DNA of 64,000 nt, from assembly GCA_900318535.1 (NCBI GenBank), contig ONKU01000015.1, positions 1 through 64,000 on the forward strand, given 5' to 3'. Source of the DNA: an uncultured Prevotellaceae bacterium. GTDB lineage: Bacteria > Bacteroidota > Bacteroidia > Bacteroidales > Muribaculaceae. The position numbers and the translations under genes are program-made. This document shows positions 29,942-38,674 of the stretch, one piece after another. The stretch's first letter is position 1. Each line of letters opens with the position of its first letter. Below the pieces are notes generated by a model. The model ran no database searches. It had not been told where the DNA came from and saw nothing but the letters and a program-made list of their open reading frames with translations.

Positions 29942-31006
29942 ATGAAAACGATAGCGGTCATCGGCACGCGCGGTTTCCCTGGCATTCAGGGCGGTGTCGA
30001 GGCTCACAGCTATCACCTATATACCCACATGGACGATGTGCACGTCAGGCTCTATCGCCGTCGTGCCTATCTCACCAACCAGTCATCACAGACCTTCCCC
30101 AATATCGAGTATGTTGACCTACCCTCGACCCGCATCAAGGGCTTTGAGGCCGTGTGGCACACCCTGCTGAGCGTGGTGCACATCCTCTTTCACCGTCCCG
30201 ACGTGGTGCACATCCACAACATCGGGCCAGGCATGTTTGCGCCGCTCATTCGCCTCATGGGACTGCCCGTGGTGCTGACCTACCACAGCCCCAACTATGA
30301 GCACGACAAGTGGAGTGCTCCCGCCCGCTGGCTGCTGCGTCAGTGCGAGAAAATCTCTCTCCACTTCAGCAACCGCATCATCTTCGTCAACAAGTACCAG
30401 ATGGAGAAATGCGGAGCCCTCGACAAGAGCGTTTTCATCCCCAACGGCATCGATGCAGTCACCCGCAGCGAGTCCACATCGTTTCTTGACCAGCACGGTA
30501 TCAAACACGGAGAATATCTGCTGGCCGTGGGGCGCCTCACGCCCGAGAAAGGCCTGGAATACCTCGTCGAGGCTGCCAACCGCTTGCCTCAGGTCACCCA
30601 GGTGGTCATCGCTGGTGCCAGCGACCATGACAGCACCTACCGTAAGACGCTTGAGCAGTTGGATGTCAATCACAAGGTCATTTTCACGGGATTTACCACT
30701 GGCGAGGACCTGCGCCAGCTCTATAGCCATGCCTGGTGCTTTGTCCTGCCGTCGGTCAACGAGGGTTTCCCGATGGTGCTGCTCGAGGCCATGGCCTACG
30801 GCCTGCCCATCCTGTGCAGCGACATCCCCGGCACCCGCCAGGTCGATCTGCCCGAACAAGACTACTTCACCGTCAAGGACGTTGATTCGCTTTGTGCCGC
30901 AATTTCACGCCTGCTCGACGCTCCCAGCGAGCCTCAACACTACGACCTTGAAAAATACGATTGGCAGTCAATCGCTGCTACTACCCGCCGTCAATATCCC
31001 GTCTAA
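29942..31006 (+). CDS. Glycosyltransferase family 4 protein with DUF1972-type N-terminus
   Basis: A 354-residue GT-B enzyme opening with IAVIGTRGFPGIQGGVEAHS, typical of the DUF1972/rhamnosyltransferase-like GT4 branch. The donor-binding domain shows LLAVGRLTPEKGLEYLVEA and PSVNEGFPMVLLEAMAYGLP, with the E-x7-E motif. It probably extends the exopolysaccharide repeat unit in the cytoplasm. The last 4 bases overlap the 3' end of the convergent CotH-kinase gene. Directly upstream are heptamer arrays, so the promoter may lie further back. The exact sugar cannot be assigned. Confidence 0.9.
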   Translation: MKTIAVIGTRGFPGIQGGVEAHSYHLYTHMDDVHVRLYRRRAYLTNQSSQTFPNIEYVDLPSTRIKGFEAVWHTLLSVVHILFHRPDVVHIHNIGPGMFAPLIRLMGLPVVLTYHSPNYEHDKWSAPARWLLRQCEKISLHFSNRIIFVNKYQMEKCGALDKSVFIPNGIDAVTRSESTSFLDQHGIKHGEYLLAVGRLTPEKGLEYLVEAANRLPQVTQVVIAGASDHDSTYRKTLEQLDVNHKVIFTGFTTGEDLRQLYSHAWCFVLPSVNEGFPMVLLEAMAYGLPILCSDIPGTRQVDLPEQDYFTVKDVDSLCAAISRLLDAPSEPQHYDLEKYDWQSIAATTRRQYPV

Positions 31007-32316
31007 TCGCCCCACTGCGACTGGAGCCAGGCTATTTTGCGGTGGATGAATTGCTTGAAATCCCTTTTTTGTATATCGATGTCATATCTGGGCCAAAGGA
31101 TAACATCGGCCTGATAAGCTGGCTTGATGGATTCAACAAACTCATCAGCAAAGCGGTCTATATCCAGTCCGTTAAAGTTTGAGCCGTAAAACGCTCGCCA
31201 GTGTTCACACACCGCTTGCTGGAAATGAGGAAAACGCGATATTTCCTTAATCCAGTGTGAAGTAAACACTGTTGGCTGGTCATACAAGAAATAACTGAAA
31301 CTGGTATCTTCAAATAATCCCCAGCGATTAAAAGCATTGCCGAAGTCCCATACTGGTCCAAAAATCAGTTTAGTGTCGTTGCCCTGTCGCTTGAACATAT
31401 AACAGCTTCCCGAGAAGCGCTCAATGTCGTCCATTATTTCTGCGATGATGTAATACATCGCCAGAGTGTCGATATCGATGTATTGCTCCCATTCAGTACT
31501 TGTCTTGTCTGGGTTATAGATAGCAGCATTGACGCGCGAGATCCAGTCGGTGAGGTATTGTTCTTGAAGTGGGGACAAGTGTTCGGGCGAATGATACGTG
31601 ATGACGATAGAGTCGCCCGCATGTTCTGGCAGTTTGATGTGATTATCGCTAGGATGGTTGTCTATTTCCAGTAGCCAGCTGCCAGTTGCAATCAATAGGG
31701 AATCCGTCTCATATTCACTCTGATCCTCGATGTTGACGCGGTTTTTCCCTGTGCGTATTTTCTCTGTCAGGAAATATAACCCGATATATTTGCCGTTAAG
31801 CACGACTTCGACAGGTTCTTGTGCCGGAGTGAAAGATAAGCCTATGCGGCGGCTCAGTTCAAATCCCATTGTGTTCTTGAGTTTAGCTAGCCAGTCGTCG
31901 TAGTGGGACAGCAAGCAAAAGTGGCGGTTCTTTTTCATGCCCATCAGTTCTTGCTTCTCGTCGAGCTTGATGCGATAGGACTTCTTGGGGTGGTTCTCCC
32001 ATGAGTAATTACCATGACCCTTGATTTGCATACCCAGTGTCTCTTCCTTCGACCCCAGAGACTCAAAATCGTCAACACCCATGTTGTCGAGCCACCATTC
32101 GGCATAAAGATATTCTTCTTTGCTGCTAATGGTGCGGCCATCTTCGGTGTTAATGTAAAGTACAGGTAGGCAACCCGAAAAACCAGTAGCTTCTCCAACT
32201 GTATCAGTTGGTGGCAGTGGGTCGGGTTCAACAACAGGTTGTGGCATATCATCATGGCAGTTGGTCAGAATCAACATGAACGCCAACAGTGATAATGTGG
32301 ATGTGAGCCTGTTCAT
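31003..32316 (-). CDS. CotH-kinase family lipoprotein
   Basis: A 437-residue protein with a lipoprotein signal (cysteine at about residue 20 in LILTNCHDD). The CotH-kinase domain spans most of the rest: LPVLYINTEDG, IKGHGNYSWENHPKKSYRIKL, LLSHYDDWLAKLKNTMGFELSRRIGL, VEVVLNGKYIGLYFLTEKI and a late GPVWDFGNAF, which match the atypical kinase fold of spore-coat protein CotH. In spore formers CotH phosphorylates coat proteins; in Bacteroidota the substrate is unknown. It is expected on the cell surface or periplasmic face of the membrane. The upstream gene on the same strand is a clear paralogue, 14 bp away, so the pair forms an operon. Confidence 0.88.
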   Translation of the reverse strand: MNRLTSTLSLLAFMLILTNCHDDMPQPVVEPDPLPPTDTVGEATGFSGCLPVLYINTEDGRTISSKEEYLYAEWWLDNMGVDDFESLGSKEETLGMQIKGHGNYSWENHPKKSYRIKLDEKQELMGMKKNRHFCLLSHYDDWLAKLKNTMGFELSRRIGLSFTPAQEPVEVVLNGKYIGLYFLTEKIRTGKNRVNIEDQSEYETDSLLIATGSWLLEIDNHPSDNHIKLPEHAGDSIVITYHSPEHLSPLQEQYLTDWISRVNAAIYNPDKTSTEWEQYIDIDTLAMYYIIAEIMDDIERFSGSCYMFKRQGNDTKLIFGPVWDFGNAFNRWGLFEDTSFSYFLYDQPTVFTSHWIKEISRFPHFQQAVCEHWRAFYGSNFNGLDIDRFADEFVESIKPAYQADVILWPRYDIDIQKRDFKQFIHRKIAWLQSQWGD

Positions 32317-32330
32317 GATGTCACTTGGGA

Positions 32331-33848
32331 TTAGTCGTTTTGTGGCCGTTTCACGCCTCCATTGGAATTAAAATTGTGACCAGTTCCCCACTGGCTGTTG
32401 AGCCAGTTAATCTTACTGTGGATATAGCGCTTGTATTCGCTTTTTTGGGTATCGATGTTATAATCTGGCCACCTCACGACGTCTGCTTTGTTGGCTGGCT
32501 TGATCGACTCGACAAAGTCATCGATGAACTGGTCGAGATACATCCCGTTAAAGTCAGTGTTGTAGAATTCCCGCCAAACCTCTCTGACGAGTTGCTGGAA
32601 ATGGGCGAACTTGGACATCTCTTGAATCCAGTGGGCATGTGAGAAGGTCGGCTGCTCATAGAAGAAATAGCACAACGAGTCAACTCCGAAGATGGGAACA
32701 CGGGTAAAGGAGTTGCCGAAGTCCCACACTGGGCCGAACATGAGTTTGGCCGAGTCGCCGCGGTGCTTGTACATGAACAGGCTTCCAGAGAAGTACTCCA
32801 GGTCGTCGGTGATTTCACCAACGATGTAAAACCTCACCAGGGTGTCGATGTCGATATATTTTTCCCACTCGGTACTGGTTGTGTCATCAATCTGGATGGC
32901 AGCGTTGGCATCGGTAAGAAATTGTGTGATGTAATCCTTTTGTTGATTGGAAAGGGATTCGGGAGAGACCGACTCAAAGCAGAGCATATCGTCCCAGTCC
33001 CAGGGCTGGTCGTAATGCTCTTGGACATAAATCATGGGTCCATCAAAGGAATTTAATTCAAGCATCCATCCGCCACTCACTATCTCGGGATCAGTCTCGT
33101 TGTCCTGCTGCTCCTCGATGTTGACTCGGTGCTTGCCCACACGGGGTTTCTCGGTGAGGAAATACAGCCCGATGTACTGGCCGTTAAGCACCACTTCGAG
33201 AGGTTCCTGAGCAGGGGTATAAGGCAGACCTATGCGGCGGCTTAGTTCAAATCCGATCGTGTTTTTCAGCTTTGCCAAGTGGTCATCGGCATGAGCCAAC
33301 AAGCAAAAGTGACGGTTCTTGTTCATGCCCATCAAGGGCTGTTTAGAGTCTAGCTTGATGCGGAATGACTTTTTCTCAAAGTTGTCCCACGTGTAATTGC
33401 CGCGCCCCTTGATGACCATGCCTAATGGATCGTTGGCAGAACCTAACGATTCAAATTCATCATTCCCCATGTTGTCGAGCCACCAGGTAGCTTGTGTGTA
33501 GTTTTCCTTGCTGTCGATATTGCGGTGTCCTTCGGTATTGATATAGAGCACAGGCATTGTGCCGGAGTAGGAAAGCATGGGCGGTAATTCCTTGCCCTGG
33601 ATGGCTGCGATAATCATGTTGACGTCGGCGATGTTGATTTCCTGGTCACCATTGACGTCAGTAGCATAACTGAACATGCCGTGATATTTAGCGTCACAAA
33701 AGATTGAATCAATCACAGCATTGGCATCTGCAATGTTGACTTCCCAGTCGCAGTTCACGTCTCCACGAGGTCTAAGCCCTGACTGGGCGTGTGCCGTCAG
33801 GCATGAAAATGCCGTAGAAAGGATGAATATGGTAAGAATCTTTTTCAT
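32331..33848 (-). CDS. Secreted CotH-kinase family protein with dockerin-like repeats
   Basis: The ATG at 33848 gives 505 residues with a normal signal peptide (MKKILTIFILSTAFSCLTAHA); an upstream in-frame start would spoil it. Two dockerin type I-like repeats follow (about residues 28-90; GDVNCDWEVNIADANAVID and TDVNGDQEINIADVN), then a CotH-kinase domain very like that of the downstream paralogue, with KGRGNYTWDNFEKKSFRIKL, VVLNGQYIGLYFLTEKPR and GPVWDFGNSF. The dockerin pair resembles those of the amylase and galactanase in this window, so three proteins with different activities share the module. It probably acts outside the cytoplasm. Its place between glycosyltransferase genes hints at modification of surface polysaccharide or its carrier protein. 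Confidence 0.88.
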   Translation of the reverse strand: MKKILTIFILSTAFSCLTAHAQSGLRPRGDVNCDWEVNIADANAVIDSIFCDAKYHGMFSYATDVNGDQEINIADVNMIIAAIQGKELPPMLSYSGTMPVLYINTEGHRNIDSKENYTQATWWLDNMGNDEFESLGSANDPLGMVIKGRGNYTWDNFEKKSFRIKLDSKQPLMGMNKNRHFCLLAHADDHLAKLKNTIGFELSRRIGLPYTPAQEPLEVVLNGQYIGLYFLTEKPRVGKHRVNIEEQQDNETDPEIVSGGWMLELNSFDGPMIYVQEHYDQPWDWDDMLCFESVSPESLSNQQKDYITQFLTDANAAIQIDDTTSTEWEKYIDIDTLVRFYIVGEITDDLEYFSGSLFMYKHRGDSAKLMFGPVWDFGNSFTRVPIFGVDSLCYFFYEQPTFSHAHWIQEMSKFAHFQQLVREVWREFYNTDFNGMYLDQFIDDFVESIKPANKADVVRWPDYNIDTQKSEYKRYIHSKINWLNSQWGTGHNFNSNGGVKRPQND

Positions 33849-33919
33849 GATAATGGGATTATCCGTTACACTGTTAAAACGCAAAATGGGTTGATTTATT
33901 GCCGCAATTCAATTTACCA

Positions 33920-33961
33920 TCACTCCTAACTCCTAACTTCTAACTTCTAACTCCTGACTCC
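33920..33961 (+). repeat. Heptamer array TAACTCC at the 3' end of the third glycosyltransferase gene
   Basis: Six units (TCACTCC, TAACTCC, TAACTTC, TAACTTC, TAACTCC, TGACTCC), in the same orientation as 27518-27545. The array supplies the last codons and the stop of the glycosyltransferase gene on the minus strand. Confidence 0.8.
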
Positions 33962-35038
33962 CAGCATTTTGCGAGCACAGGCCACGTTGGTCAGTTCTTT
34001 GCCCTCCTTGACACATGCAGCGTGCATCTTATCATAGCCGTTGATGACCTTAATCAGGTCATTCTCGTCCCAGTTGTCGCGCACGACGCCCAAGCCGTTG
34101 GCAGCGATGAACGGGGCTGTCGAGGGTACCGTGTTGGTCACCACGGGTGTGCCGCTGGTGATGGCCTCGGCCGTGGTGAGCATGTTCAGGTCATTGCTGG
34201 TATCCACTAGCAGAGCAAGAGCGCGGCGCAAAGGTTCCGCTAGCCGCTCGTGGCTGAGGAATCCGTGGAAAACGACGTTGCCCTGAATGCCCAACGAGGC
34301 AACCTGTTGTTTTAATTCTTGCATCTGGTTACCGTCACCGATGATGTCCAGACGGTAGTCCCGATATGGCTCAAGAGATACAAGTCTGCTGAATTTTGTG
34401 ATAATGCGGTCCACATTCTTGCCTGGAACCAATCTGGCGATGACAATAAAGGCTTTGTCGTGCTCTTCGCAAGGATAGAGCACGCTGGCGTCGGTGCCAT
34501 GATCGACAATCACGTCGCTCACGTGACGGCTGTATCGGCTCATGAACTGTTTGGCGGGCAGGCTGCGAGGCACAATGGTCACATCGCGCATGAACGTCGG
34601 CACCACGACATTGTGCCAGAACTTGGAAGGCAGTTTGAACAACAGACGCTGATGGCGCACCATCTCTTGCCAGATGAGTAATTTGGACTTGCAGACGCCA
34701 GCAGCGATGAGGGAGGAAATCTGGAAGGACTCGCTCGCGATCACCACGCCATATTCGGCCGAGTGCTGCTTGAGCCAGGCGCGCATGCCTTGTGGCCACG
34801 GCAGCAGGTCGGGCCTGAAAATCTTTGGCCAGCGTGACGGAAAATAGATGACGTCAAACGGCAGATCTTCGGTTTCAGTCGGTTTGAATTCCTGTGAGGC
34901 GAGAATAGTGACTTTGTGTCCCAACTCGATAAACCCTCGCGCAAAGGTACTGATCATGCAGTCCCAAATGGATTTTTTGGGAGTGATGACGCCTTTCTCG
35001 GCCGTCGAGAGTATGCAATTGATAATGAGTACCTTCAT
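33947..35038 (-). CDS. Glycosyltransferase family 4 protein
   Basis: A 363-residue GT-B enzyme. It begins MKVLIINCILSTAEKGVITPKK, and the donor-binding half has AFIVIARLVPGKNVDRIITKF and LLVDTSNDLNMLTTAEAITSGTPVVTN, with the usual GT4 pattern. It should act on a lipid-linked sugar chain at the inner membrane; acceptor and donor are unknown. The C-terminal residues GVRS and the stop codon come from the heptamer array at 33920-33961, which suggests that the array replaced or trimmed the original end. A good promoter lies at 35061-35068. It may be co-transcribed with the two CotH genes downstream. Confidence 0.85.
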   Translation of the reverse strand: MKVLIINCILSTAEKGVITPKKSIWDCMISTFARGFIELGHKVTILASQEFKPTETEDLPFDVIYFPSRWPKIFRPDLLPWPQGMRAWLKQHSAEYGVVIASESFQISSLIAAGVCKSKLLIWQEMVRHQRLLFKLPSKFWHNVVVPTFMRDVTIVPRSLPAKQFMSRYSRHVSDVIVDHGTDASVLYPCEEHDKAFIVIARLVPGKNVDRIITKFSRLVSLEPYRDYRLDIIGDGNQMQELKQQVASLGIQGNVVFHGFLSHERLAEPLRRALALLVDTSNDLNMLTTAEAITSGTPVVTNTVPSTAPFIAANGLGVVRDNWDENDLIKVINGYDKMHAACVKEGKELTNVACARKMLGVRS

Positions 35039-35060
35039 GCGCGGTGCTGTTTGTCAAATG

Positions 35061-35087
35061 CAAAAGTACAAAAAAAGACCAATACAA
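35061..35087 (-). promoter_or_regulatory. Promoter for the glycosyltransferase at 33947-35038
   Basis: Minus-strand TACTTTTG at 35068-35061 is the -7 box, with a TTG at 35087-35085 as -33 across 16 bp. The leader to the ATG at 35038 is short. Confidence 0.55.
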
Positions 35088-35139
35088 CAGGACTGCGTCA
35101 CTAAAAATCAATAGGCTCGGCAATTGGGAGTCTATTGTG

Positions 35140-35170
35140 TTGGTCAGTCAGAAATAAAGAAGTACATTTG
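35140..35170 (+). promoter_or_regulatory. Promoter for the hexapeptide acyltransferase
   Basis: TTG at 35140-35142 and TACATTTG at 35163-35170 with a 20-bp spacer fit the Bacteroidota consensus. The ATG at 35194 follows after about 17 nt of leader. It is divergent from the promoter at 35061-35087. Confidence 0.6.
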
Positions 35171-35193
35171 CCACGGATAAATCAAGAATTGTC

Positions 35194-35781
35194 ATGCGTA
35201 AAAAGTTCTTTTTGTTTCGTGCCTATCTTTTCCTGCCAGTTGTGATGGTCCTTTGGCTCACCTTGAACGGAGCGCAAAAGAGGCTCATCATCGCCGACCG
35301 CAACCAGTGGTACCGATGGCAACACCTCCAGGAAGGTTGGAAAGGATTTGCCTACTTGTTTGCCAATTATCCCGAGTATAGGTCACTACTATATTGGCGC
35401 ATGGGAGTGAAACGCTTTTTGTTCAGCTGGTGGATGAGACCCCTGCGCGACCTGTATATCAACACCAAGGATATCGGTGGCGGACTGATTATCCAGCATG
35501 GCTTCAGCACAATCATCTCAGCTAAGAAAATAGGAGAGAACTGCAAGATTTATCACCATGTTACATTAGGCTACAGTCATGATCTGCAGGCTCCTGTGAT
35601 AGGCAATAACGTGGAAGTGTGTTGCGGGGCCAAGGTGATTGGAGGCGTTACCGTGGGCGATAATGTGCTCATCGGAGCCGGCGCCTTGGTCGTTAAGGAC
35701 GTGCCCGCAAATACTGTCGTGGGAGGGGTGCCAGCCAGTGTGATTAAGACGCTGGACCATCAGCGCGACCTCACTTTGTGA
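35194..35781 (+). CDS. Left-handed beta-helix (hexapeptide repeat) acyltransferase
   Basis: A 195-residue protein with a hydrophobic N-terminal segment (about 9-25) and a C-terminal left-handed beta-helix of hexapeptide repeats: GGGLIIQHGFSTIISAKKIGENCKIYHHVTLG, then IGNNVEVCCGAKVIGGVTVGDNVLIGAGALVV and the closing VPANTVVGGVPASVI. The pattern is that of serine acetyltransferase and WcaB/WbbJ-like sugar O-acetyltransferases, with the active-site histidine in YHHVTLG. It is likely to acetylate a sugar of the polysaccharide, using acetyl-CoA. It stands alone on the plus strand, convergent with the beta-helix gene 27 bp downstream. A cysteine-synthesis role is less likely given the neighbours. 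Confidence 0.85.
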   Translation: MRKKFFLFRAYLFLPVVMVLWLTLNGAQKRLIIADRNQWYRWQHLQEGWKGFAYLFANYPEYRSLLYWRMGVKRFLFSWWMRPLRDLYINTKDIGGGLIIQHGFSTIISAKKIGENCKIYHHVTLGYSHDLQAPVIGNNVEVCCGAKVIGGVTVGDNVLIGAGALVVKDVPANTVVGGVPASVIKTLDHQRDLTL

Positions 35782-35808
35782 GACGGTGGATGTTCTTCAG
35801 CAAGTCGT

Positions 35809-37506
35809 TTAACGCATATAGGAGTTGGATTTCAAGCTACGCTTCTTGACGTTGGTGATGTTCTTGAGCAGTTGGGCTTCGCCCTTTACGCCTTTCATGA
35901 CGTTGTTAGTCACTTCCAGCCTGTCGAAACGCATCGCGGAGGTTGCCCCCTTGGCCCAGTGTGTCATCAGTTCGCCATTGCCGTCCTTCACTGTGACGAC
36001 GTTGCTGTTGAATACTACCGTGCCGCGGTCTGCGAACTCTTGCAAGAAAAAGTTCATGTTATCACTCACCAGAGTGTTGTGTGTGAAGTTGATGTCAAAT
36101 CGCTTGATGTTGTTGCAATAGATGCGTGTGTCGCCCGAGAAATAATTGTTCTGGGCATTGAATTTCGCATGCTCGCATCCCTTACTTGAACTGAAGTATC
36201 CTATGTAATACAACCCCTTGAACACATTGTCGCGCAATGTGATGTCGCCTCCCTCGGCCCCGCACCACACGGCGCGTATTCCAGCCGCTTTACCGTTGGT
36301 GGGGTTGACGGTCGCTTGATTGACAACTTTGTTGCCCTGGGCAAGATAGATGCCGCCATGAACACGCATGAAAGCGTAGGCGCTGGATCCGTAGGGGTCG
36401 ATAACCGCATTGTTGTTCTTTACCGCATTATTGAGGATGATGATAGTATCGTTGCTTGAACTGGCATCATGCACCTCAATATCCTGGTGATAGTATCTGT
36501 ATTCTCGGCCGACAGCTGAATTGGTAATCTGGTTTCTCTCGATGAGAATGTTATCATGCCTGTCGGCTCGGTTGAAGCCCAGGTATATGCTGCGCGTGGC
36601 AACGTCGCTGATGTGGAATTGATTATCGCGCAATGTCAGATTGCGTGTTGTACAGCTTTGTCCTTCATTCTCGTCTTCCTCACTGAAGAAAGAAAATACC
36701 ATGCTGCAGTTTGCGTCAGGGTCTTTGTCTTTTCTTTTATAGCCTCCATAATAAAACTCGTTGCCCTCGACTAGGATGTTTGTACGGGTGACAAAGCCTG
36801 TGACATTTCCGGTGGAGCTGTCAAGTACTGTACCAAAGAAGGCCAGTGTCTCATCTTTCCCATATTTGTAGAACTTGTTGTTCTTGATAGTGATGTTGTG
36901 CATCTCACCCCTGAGCCACAAGCATCCTCCAGTCTCGCAGTTATTGTAGTTGGTGATAGTGTTGTTGACAAAGGTAACATTAGAGCACACCCGAAGGTCA
37001 AAATTAGTGATATAGGCATTTTCCAGATAGCTGTCCACATCATGCACATTGACGTGGTTGGCATGATAGATCTTGACCGCATATCGTTCTGCATTTTCCC
37101 ACCAGATGCCGTCATGCTCCTTGATGTCAAATGAGATATCGCTGATATCAACGCTGATCGTATGGCTTGGTGTGCCATGAATCTTAATAAAAGCGTCAGA
37201 AGTATAGGCCTTCATGCCGTTGCGGGTGTGTCCATGGTTAAATACAATCTTGGACTGCTTGCGCCCCTTTCCCTTGATAATTACATTGCACTTGCAATCG
37301 ATAGTGGCATCAATGGTGTAGGTGCCTTTCCCGAAGTTGAATATTACGGTATCGTTATAGTTGGCAGTGCTGCACAGTTGGCGCAATTCCATGGCCAAGT
37401 CACCCTTGATGGATGCCACGTTGATAGTGTTAGTCCTGGCTTGGGTGGGCAATGCCGTGAGCACCACCAAGGCAGTCAGCATGATGAATTGTGCTATCCG
37501 TTTCAT
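35809..37506 (-). CDS. Secreted right-handed parallel beta-helix protein
   Basis: A 565-residue protein with a signal peptide (about residues 1-23, ending LPTQA). Repeated segments such as SNVTFVNNTITNYNN, HNITIKNNKFY and RNLTLRDNQFH show the asparagine-rich turns of right-handed parallel beta-helices, the fold of pectate lyases and many polysaccharide-modifying enzymes. No catalytic motif can be singled out. It may be an exopolysaccharide lyase, epimerase or structural protein working in the periplasm or outside. It is the last gene of the minus-strand wzx-wza-wzc-wzy-GT4 series, 49 bp after the glycosyltransferase gene, so it probably belongs to the same transcript. Confidence 0.8.
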   Translation of the reverse strand: MKRIAQFIMLTALVVLTALPTQARTNTINVASIKGDLAMELRQLCSTANYNDTVIFNFGKGTYTIDATIDCKCNVIIKGKGRKQSKIVFNHGHTRNGMKAYTSDAFIKIHGTPSHTISVDISDISFDIKEHDGIWWENAERYAVKIYHANHVNVHDVDSYLENAYITNFDLRVCSNVTFVNNTITNYNNCETGGCLWLRGEMHNITIKNNKFYKYGKDETLAFFGTVLDSSTGNVTGFVTRTNILVEGNEFYYGGYKRKDKDPDANCSMVFSFFSEEDENEGQSCTTRNLTLRDNQFHISDVATRSIYLGFNRADRHDNILIERNQITNSAVGREYRYYHQDIEVHDASSSNDTIIILNNAVKNNNAVIDPYGSSAYAFMRVHGGIYLAQGNKVVNQATVNPTNGKAAGIRAVWCGAEGGDITLRDNVFKGLYYIGYFSSSKGCEHAKFNAQNNYFSGDTRIYCNNIKRFDINFTHNTLVSDNMNFFLQEFADRGTVVFNSNVVTVKDGNGELMTHWAKGATSAMRFDRLEVTNNVMKGVKGEAQLLKNITNVKKRSLKSNSYMR

Positions 37507-37555
37507 ATCTTTGTGTCCTTTTTTGTTGTTTTAGACTTGATTGTGTCACTTGTGT

Positions 37556-38674
37556 TTAACGGAATCGGGCGATAACGTCGTTGAGGGTTTCGCGCAGTGC
37601 CTCAGGCGAATATTGCCGTTGATACATGTCGAGGGTCGATGTCGGGGCATCGAGCGACCGCTTGATGGCGTCGGCAAGACCCTCAATGTCACCGCTTGGG
37701 AAGAACTCCACTCCCGCGCACCCTTCACAGGTCTCTTTGAAGAAGGGCAGATCGCTCACGACCATCGGCTTGCCAAAATAGCTGGCGATGCTGGCCACAC
37801 CACTCTGTGTGGCCGAGATATAGGGATAGACGACCACGGCGGCACGGGTGAACAGGTACCTCAACTGAGTGTCGTCGATGTAGCGGTTGACGAATGTCAC
37901 GCCCTGCTCGTCGTGGCGGCGCTTGAAGTAGATGTATCCTGAGCCTGCAATCACCAGTGGGCGCTGCTGCAACTCGGGATGGGACATATAGGCCTCGTAT
38001 AGCACATGAACGCCCTTATAGAGCTGCAGATTGCCGAAGAAAAGGATGTAACCGTCTTCCACATCGGCTGTCTCGGGAACAGTGTCCTCTCCATGCATGA
38101 TGGCGTCGGTGACAAGTGTCGGGAAAGGTGCGAAATGAACCTTGTGGTACGGGAAACGCTCCTGCACTTGCCGTTGCTGTGCGCGGCTGTTGGTGATCTG
38201 GAATTGTGTTTTCTTGATGATGAGCTGCTGCGGCCATGCAATCAGCACCTTGTGCTTGAGCCAAGTGGCCAGGCCCTCAAACTTGGAGTCATGCCCTTCG
38301 GCGTCATGGATGGTGTAGAGTAGGGGGGACAGACGTTGCAGCCTCCGTATGGAATGGGCCAGCACCAGTTCTCCCGTCAAACAATAGATGAGCTGGAGGT
38401 TTCGTTCGGTCACCAGCTGCTCAATCACATTTATCAAGCGCTTGGGGCGGAACCTGAAGGCCAGTTTCTGACTTTTGGCTTTGGGATAATCCACCCAGGT
38501 GACACTGTCGCCGGGCAAGTCGTCAAAATCGTGCTTGACGCTGTCGTCCTTGGCGACGACGAGCACATGGTCGCCTGCCTGCCACAGGGTGTGGACAATG
38601 GTGCTGGCATAGGGCCGCATGCCTGCGGCATACTCGGTGGCAACAAACAATATGTGTCGCGCCGGGTCTCTCAT
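37556..38674 (-). CDS. Glycosyltransferase family 4 protein
   Basis: A 372-residue GT-B enzyme. N-terminal HILFVATEYAAGMRPYAST and LLYTIHDAEGHDSKF are followed by a donor domain with GYILFFGNLQLYKGVHVLYEAY and VVYPYISATQSGVASIASYFGKPMVVSD. The usual E-x7-E motif is replaced by a QSGVASIASYFGKP variant, as in some amylovoran/capsule GT4 enzymes. It overlaps the preceding wzy gene by 4 bases, indicating translational coupling, and so probably builds the unit that this polymerase joins. Sugar specificity unknown. Confidence 0.85.
   Translation of the reverse strand: MRDPARHILFVATEYAAGMRPYASTIVHTLWQAGDHVLVVAKDDSVKHDFDDLPGDSVTWVDYPKAKSQKLAFRFRPKRLINVIEQLVTERNLQLIYCLTGELVLAHSIRRLQRLSPLLYTIHDAEGHDSKFEGLATWLKHKVLIAWPQQLIIKKTQFQITNSRAQQRQVQERFPYHKVHFAPFPTLVTDAIMHGEDTVPETADVEDGYILFFGNLQLYKGVHVLYEAYMSHPELQQRPLVIAGSGYIYFKRRHDEQGVTFVNRYIDDTQLRYLFTRAAVVVYPYISATQSGVASIASYFGKPMVVSDLPFFKETCEGCAGVEFFPSGDIEGLADAIKRSLDAPTSTLDMYQRQYSPEALRETLNDVIARFR

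Noticed and set aside
27518-33961. CRISPR array or telomere-like sequence as an explanation for the heptamer arrays
   Set aside because: The units are 7 bases long without spacers and too degenerate for CRISPR, no cas genes are present, and they are internal and not at a replicon end.
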